Source: Lachnospiraceae bacterium UBA4292 (GTDB lineage Bacteria; Bacillota; Clostridia; Lachnospirales; Lachnospiraceae). From it: a stretch of DNA of 18,692 nt. Position 1 is the stretch's first letter; each line of letters opens with the position of its first letter. The stretch lies in contig DGVE01000082.1 in the NCBI GenBank assembly GCA_002395865.1, positions 1-18,692 of the forward strand, in the 5' to 3' direction. The position numbers were made by a program, and so were the translations under genes. The notes beneath the pieces were generated by a model that worked only from the letters and a program-made list of their open reading frames with translations, did not search any database and was not told where the DNA came from. This document shows, in pieces, positions 14,852-18,692 of the stretch.

Positions 14852-16417
14852 CTATAACTCCATCACCTGCTGTATTTTTATGTCTGCATTGCCCGATGAC
14901 GCCTCGTCGTTTCTGTCGGTCCTGAATGGCTCGACGGGTATGCCGTTTTCTCCGAAGAGGTTCACATCACCGTAGTTAGTCCAGAGATACCTCGCGTACA
15001 CGGGCTCCGGCACCGCATCGCTCTTTATGAAGATGCTGTTGCCGCGCACCTGCGCGTCCGCGGGGTAATACTGCCTGTCCTCCCCAGCTATCTCGAAGCC
15101 GGAGACCCTGTCCTTTATGACTATGCCGCCGTCGGCATGCCTGAAGAAGAGCTCCATTCCGCCGTCGCGGTAAATGCATGAGTCGTACATCGGCCCGAAA
15201 GCATCCTTCTCGTCCATGAGACGGTAGACATGATACATGGCCTGTCTGAACAGTCTCTCACCCACCGGCTCCTTGTCCTTCGGGTGGATCTCGTTGAACT
15301 CTCCCGCGTCAATGATCACCGCCATACCGGTGTTTTTAACAGTCCTGAACGCGCGCTGCTGTGCCTCACGTATCAGGCACCAGTGCTTGTAGTCGGGATC
15401 GTTTCTGTAGCGGTGCATAGGCAGCTGTACGAAGAGGAACGGAAGCTCATCGTCGTTCCAGTCCTCCCTCCAGTGTCTTATAAGGCGGCAAAACAGCTTG
15501 TAATACATCCTCGGCTTGTGGTCGTCGCTCTCGCCCTGATAGTACAGAAAGCCCTTCAGTGTGTAGGGCATCACACGCTTAAGCATGCATTCATAAAGTC
15601 CCGCCGGTCTGAAGGGATTCACGCAGCACATGGGGCCGGGCCACTTATTCGGTCCCAGTTTCTTTTGAAGCTCATCCCAGCTTATGCACGGATCCACAGC
15701 ATATATCTTCGCCGCAGCCTCATCCCATTTTCTGTTGTACTCCTCATACTCGGCGTACTCGCGCTTCTGTTGCTCCACGCTCTTGCCCTCTGTGGCTCTG
15801 TCGTACTCATCGACATAGGATGAGAGCTCCTCATCCTCAAGAAGAGCCTCCCTACTCATCCAGCAGCTCGAGCTCGTACCGCCCCAGTTGCAGCCGATGA
15901 TACCGACCGTAACGTTAAGAGCGGCGGCCAGCTTTTTCGCGAACAGATATCCCACAGCGGACCAGGCTCTCGCAGCCTCTTCGCCGAACTCGCTCCACGC
16001 AGTATTTCTCTCAGCCTCGAAAAAAGCATCGTCCATGACCGCGATCTTCTGCGTGTAGTAGAAGCGCACATTCGGCTCCTTATCCGTCTTAAGGAGCTCC
16101 TCCCCGCCCTTCATGGTGTGGATCTCGAGCTCCATATTCGACTGTCCGCCTGCAAGCCATACCTCTCCCACGGCTATATTCCTGAACACGCGCACATTGT
16201 CTGCGCACCTGACCTCCATGGTGATCCCGTTCTGGGCCTTCATGGGCGGTATGATGACCATCCATCTTCCGTTCCTGGTCTTGCCGTGGTATGTTCCTCC
16301 GAGTATGGTCACATAAACGACCGAACCGTCCGGACCCTCTCCGAACACGGAAACATTCTTATCTCTCTGAAGCACGCAGTTGTCCGAAAAAACTGCCGCG
16401 ACTCTGAAATCTGCCAT
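14852..16417 (-). CDS. SGNH-hydrolase O-acetylesterase, sialate O-acetylesterase-like
   Basis: A 521-residue carbohydrate O-acetylesterase of the SASA/sialate O-acetylesterase type. The N-terminal beta domain starts FRVAAVFSDNCVLQRDKNV. The catalytic block GGQSNME (90-96) gives Ser93 as nucleophile; GCNWGGTSSSCW (175-186) and YYQGESD (292-298) supply oxyanion-type residues; NEIHPKDKEPVGERL (375-389) supplies His378. A helical insertion (about 190-265) probably forms the substrate side. There is no signal peptide, so it should be cytoplasmic and act on an imported or internally made acetylated sugar. Substrate is unknown: sialate, acetyl-mannose or acetyl-xylose units are all possible for this fold. 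The ATG at 16417 is chosen because AGGAG lies four bases upstream, inside the last codons of the CotH-like gene; a start at 16468 would overlap that gene by 50 bases. Confidence 0.85.
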   Translation of the reverse strand: MADFRVAAVFSDNCVLQRDKNVSVFGEGPDGSVVYVTILGGTYHGKTRNGRWMVIIPPMKAQNGITMEVRCADNVRVFRNIAVGEVWLAGGQSNMELEIHTMKGGEELLKTDKEPNVRFYYTQKIAVMDDAFFEAERNTAWSEFGEEAARAWSAVGYLFAKKLAAALNVTVGIIGCNWGGTSSSCWMSREALLEDEELSSYVDEYDRATEGKSVEQQKREYAEYEEYNRKWDEAAAKIYAVDPCISWDELQKKLGPNKWPGPMCCVNPFRPAGLYECMLKRVMPYTLKGFLYYQGESDDHKPRMYYKLFCRLIRHWREDWNDDELPFLFVQLPMHRYRNDPDYKHWCLIREAQQRAFRTVKNTGMAVIIDAGEFNEIHPKDKEPVGERLFRQAMYHVYRLMDEKDAFGPMYDSCIYRDGGMELFFRHADGGIVIKDRVSGFEIAGEDRQYYPADAQVRGNSIFIKSDAVPEPVYARYLWTNYGDVNLFGENGIPVEPFRTDRNDEASSGNADIKIQQVMEL

Positions 16418-16418
16418 A

Positions 16419-18203
16419 TCACTCCTCACCGGTGTTCTCCGCCACCGTATACACTCCGTCGTTTTCAACTATAGTCACACCGAGATCCTTCTCGATATAT
16501 CTTATCATATATATAGGTCTCATAAGGGAGAAGTTTCTGATCTGCTGCATATAGTTTTCCAGATGGTTGCTCCTCGTCCAGATACTGTCATCGCCCTTGT
16601 TTCGAAGGTTCTCCAGATACCTGTAGTAATGTACAAGCTCTGCAGACCGAAGTGCGTCGACCTCATCAAGTGTCTGAAGTATGCTTTTGTGCGAGAGCGT
16701 GGTGCTCATGAGCTGGGCCATCTTGTTTGCAAAATACAGCTTACAGTCGCTCCTCTGCATAAGGCCTGCGAAAAGGGGAGAATACTTGTTTTTTCCCTTC
16801 TTCAGTATATTCGCAAGATTGTCATAGTTCGCCATGACCTTGCTCTGGTCGTACATGCCGTAGGAGTAGTCCATGTCGTGAAGAAGATGCCTCCACCTTC
16901 CGTCAAACACTCCCTCGCCCGGCTCCTCACCCTTCGCGGGATAGTATCTGTAGACCTTCATATTGTTCTCGGGCCAGTCCGCGTTGCATATATAGATATT
17001 GAACGCGAAATAGTCGAGATAATTCTCCACATCCAGCACGGAGCACAGCCTCTCGTACTCCTCGTCATCCGTGAGATCCGCGTCTTTGAAGCTGTCGTAC
17101 ATCGAATTATACTCGTCGTAAAACTGCTGCTCATCCTCCTGCATATTCGGGTCGTACTTCTTCCGGTCGTTGCCCTCAAGCACCACGAACTCTCCCGCAG
17201 CCTTTCCGTACCTGGCCTTGAAATAGTCATCGCAGTAGTTCTCATGCAGCCAGTAGAAGCAGTAATATGCCCCGTTCACATACCCCACAACAGGTCTTAC
17301 CGCCTCGTAGTCCGCAAAACCCGCCTGCAGCGCAAGCGTATGGCTGAGCTCATCGCGCAGATACGCGAACTGGAAATCATTGCCCGCGTTCCTGAGAACG
17401 AGCTTCTTATACTTGGAAATGGACTTGCCGTCATATCCGGGAGTGTCGAAAAGGTTCGCGTTAAAGCTCCCCTTATCAGCATCATAGGTCTTTCTCGCGA
17501 AGAGCTTGATCGATTTGAGCGAGGCATCCCTCGAGGCGCCGCCGTATACCCTCGCGCCGCAAAACTGCCCGAGGACCTGCTCGCCCTCCGGTGTGAAGGC
17601 GGCCACATAGACCTTTCTCTCGCTCTCCATGCCCCTGTTGTGCGAGTTCTCAGGGTTCAGAAAGCCGGTGTCACCGTACACGTCCTCGTAATCGCCGAAC
17701 ACGGTAAATACATAGGTGTCGAAGCGGTCCACGATATCGGTATCAACGAAGTACACGTGCACAGACTCCTCCCCCGCTTTGCCAAAGGAGTCGATTACGA
17801 CCGCGCGTATGCACACACAGGGAGGGAACTCGTTCCTGCCCGCGTCTATGACTATCTCTGAGGTGTAAAGAGGAGAAGCTGCAGTGGGCGTACTTCCATC
17901 CGTGGTGTAGTGGATCTCTCCCTCCATCTCGTTCGTCGTCATGGCGACAGAAAGAGACTTCCCGTAAAAGCCCGAGGGCGCGGAGAACCAGACCTCATCG
18001 CCTGTCACATCCCATGAGGCCTCCTTCTGTGCCGCAGTGGTCTCCTCAGGCACAGTGATCTCCTGTGTGGTCTGCTCCTGCGTGGTCTGCTCCTGCGCTG
18101 TGCTCTCGGAGTACGCGGTGGTCTGCGCCTCATCCACCGGCGCACAGCCGCTCACCGCCACGATCAGCCCCGCAAGGGCCGCTGTCATAAATCTGCGCTT
18201 CAT
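16419..18203 (-). CDS. CotH-family kinase lipoprotein
   Basis: A 594-residue predicted lipoprotein. The signal peptide MKRRFMTAALAGLIVAVSGC ends in a lipobox with Cys20. A Thr/Gln/Glu-rich linker (28-60) holds a 15-base tandem repeat. A chitobiase-type or Fn3-like beta domain follows (about 65-152; EIHYTTDGSTPT). The CotH domain (about 160-560) shows YGGASRDASLKSIKLFARK (220-238), NADWPENNMKVYRY (407-420) and LLHDMDYSYG (440-449), matching the catalytic and metal-binding aspartates of CotH protein kinases (Asp409, Asp445 by position). B. subtilis CotH phosphorylates spore coat proteins; the substrate here is unknown and should be extracellular. Frames starting at 18245 (TTG) or 18227 would begin in or next to the ilvE terminator and precede the signal peptide, so 18203 is preferred, though its ribosome binding site is weak. 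Confidence 0.85.
   Translation of the reverse strand: MKRRFMTAALAGLIVAVSGCAPVDEAQTTAYSESTAQEQTTQEQTTQEITVPEETTAAQKEASWDVTGDEVWFSAPSGFYGKSLSVAMTTNEMEGEIHYTTDGSTPTAASPLYTSEIVIDAGRNEFPPCVCIRAVVIDSFGKAGEESVHVYFVDTDIVDRFDTYVFTVFGDYEDVYGDTGFLNPENSHNRGMESERKVYVAAFTPEGEQVLGQFCGARVYGGASRDASLKSIKLFARKTYDADKGSFNANLFDTPGYDGKSISKYKKLVLRNAGNDFQFAYLRDELSHTLALQAGFADYEAVRPVVGYVNGAYYCFYWLHENYCDDYFKARYGKAAGEFVVLEGNDRKKYDPNMQEDEQQFYDEYNSMYDSFKDADLTDDEEYERLCSVLDVENYLDYFAFNIYICNADWPENNMKVYRYYPAKGEEPGEGVFDGRWRHLLHDMDYSYGMYDQSKVMANYDNLANILKKGKNKYSPLFAGLMQRSDCKLYFANKMAQLMSTTLSHKSILQTLDEVDALRSAELVHYYRYLENLRNKGDDSIWTRSNHLENYMQQIRNFSLMRPIYMIRYIEKDLGVTIVENDGVYTVAENTGEE
18059..18101. repeat. 15-base tandem repeat in the CotH-like gene linker
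   Basis: Two in-frame copies of GTGGTCTGCTCCTGC plus a partial third encode the repeated TTQEQ unit between the lipobox cysteine and the first folded domain. Linker length may vary between strains by slippage; that is an inference. Confidence 0.6.
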
Positions 18204-18235
18204 AATGATACCCGTCTGATAAAGCATTTCTGCTC

Positions 18236-18277
18236 TTAAAAACAAAGACGATTCGCCACGCCCGGCGGGAATCGTCT
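18236..18277 (-). terminator. Terminator after ilvE
   Basis: AGACGATTC (18246-18254) pairs perfectly with GAATCGTCT (18269-18277); on the minus strand the stem is followed by TTTGTTTTT. It lies 28 bases after the ilvE stop and about 40 bases before the CotH-like start. No good promoter is visible in the remaining space, so transcription of the downstream unit may rely on read-through or a promoter I cannot see. Confidence 0.85.
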
Positions 18278-18305
18278 CTGAAAATGTCTTGGTTCTTCTT
18301 TACAG

Positions 18306-18692
18306 TCAGATGATCTCTTTGATCCATCCCTCGGGAGCCTGGATGCGTCCCATCTGGATGCCTGTGAGAGTATCATACAGCTTCTTTGTGACCGGTCCCA
18401 TATCTGCCATGCCGGAAGGGAAGCAGATCTCCTTGCCGTGGTCAACGATCTTGCCCACGGGTGAGATAACGGCTGCGGTACCGCAAAGACCGCACTCCGC
18501 GAAATCCTTTACCTCCTCGAAGAGCACCTCTCTCTCCTCGACCTGCAGTCCGAGATACTCGGCTGCTACGTACTCGAGAGACCTTCTGGTGATGGAAGGC
18601 AATATGCTGCCCGACTTCGGTGTGACAAACTTGCCGTCCTTCGTGATGAAGATGAAGTTCGCGCCGCCGGTCTCCTCGACCTTGGTCCTGGT
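18306..18692 (-). CDS. ilvE: Branched-chain amino acid aminotransferase, C-terminal part
   Basis: The 3' end of a class IV pyridoxal-phosphate aminotransferase that runs off the right edge; 128 codons plus stop are visible. The frame is open from the last base of the window: TRTKVEETGGANFIFITKDG, then SGSILPSITRRSL, EFAECGLCGTAAVISPVGKI-like sequence (here DFAECGLCGTAAVISPVGK) and the ending KKLYDTLTGIQMGRIQAPEG. SITRRS and CGTAA are hallmarks of the branched-chain aminotransferase (BCAT) subfamily. The N-terminal domain and the catalytic lysine are outside the window. The enzyme interconverts leucine, isoleucine and valine with their 2-oxo acids. It is followed by its own terminator, so it is functionally separate from the CotH-like unit. 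Confidence 0.93.
   Translation of the reverse strand, partial: TRTKVEETGGANFIFITKDGKFVTPKSGSILPSITRRSLEYVAAEYLGLQVEEREVLFEEVKDFAECGLCGTAAVISPVGKIVDHGKEICFPSGMADMGPVTKKLYDTLTGIQMGRIQAPEGWIKEII

Noticed and set aside
16418..16468. Seventeen-codon N-terminal extension of the esterase
   Set aside because: It lies inside the end of the CotH-like gene and lacks a ribosome binding site, while the internal ATG at 16417 has AGGAG at four bases and matches the family N-terminus.
16380..17861. Plus-strand open frame of 493 codons opposite the CotH-like gene
   Set aside because: It mirrors a coding strand with clear CotH and lipobox motifs, has no ribosome binding site or recognisable domain, and is best explained as a shadow.
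18204..18245. Promoter for the CotH-like gene
   Set aside because: TTGTTT at 18240-18245 on the minus strand has at 17-base spacing only TTATCA, which matches the -10 consensus poorly.
1..18692. CRISPR arrays, insertion sequences, phage genes, tRNA or rRNA
   Set aside because: No regularly spaced repeats, transposase motifs, terminal inverted repeats or cloverleaf-like sequences were seen; nearly all of the window is accounted for by the listed genes.

Overview
The window is the cell-division and cell-wall (dcw) region of a Gram-positive bacterium of the class Clostridia, most likely a Lachnospiraceae-type organism. The evidence is moderate GC, strong AGGAG-type ribosome binding sites, TTG and GTG starts, an ftsL/divIC-like gene and divIB-type ftsQ in the cluster, an lgt gene and a CotH-family lipoprotein. 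This placement rests on gene content and order only.

Layout. On the left edge the 5' end of typA (minus) diverges from a yigZ/IMPACT gene (plus), with overlapping back-to-back promoters. yigZ is followed by a 167-base leader carrying phased repeats and three consecutive hairpins, then by a class A penicillin-binding protein gene (plus). That gene converges on ftsZ (minus) across a bidirectional terminator at 3795-3828. ftsZ has its own consensus promoter and is separated from the upstream operon by a terminator. The core dcw operon runs leftwards on the minus strand from a sigma-A promoter at 13805-13833: mraZ, rsmH, an ftsL/divIC-like gene, a class B PBP (ftsI/spoVD type), mraY, murD, ftsW and ftsQ/divIB, with overlaps or short gaps at every junction. 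MraZ-box-like repeats lie between that promoter and the mraZ start. Right of a UUCG-loop terminator sits a second minus-strand unit, cotH-like lipoprotein kinase, cytoplasmic SGNH O-acetylesterase and lgt. At the right edge is the 3' end of a branched-chain aminotransferase gene (ilvE) with its own terminator.

How it works together. MraZ probably controls the operon. MraY and MurD make lipid-linked peptidoglycan precursor. FtsW and the class B PBP polymerise and cross-link septal wall under the FtsQ/FtsL-like subcomplex, and FtsZ organises the ring. The class A PBP adds a second bifunctional synthase. murE, murF, murG, murB, murC and ftsA are absent from the window.

Start sites. For mraZ (GTG), ftsZ (TTG), the esterase (internal ATG), the CotH-like gene (internal ATG) and mraY (third codon) the longest reading frame is not the best start. 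These were set using ribosome binding sites and family N-termini, except the CotH-like gene, where the signal peptide decides.

Most of the window is conserved housekeeping DNA. The least ordinary parts are the cotH-esterase-lgt unit, the structured leader of the class A PBP gene and the mraZ operator. I found no CRISPR array, insertion sequence, tRNA or rRNA, and no clearly new system.
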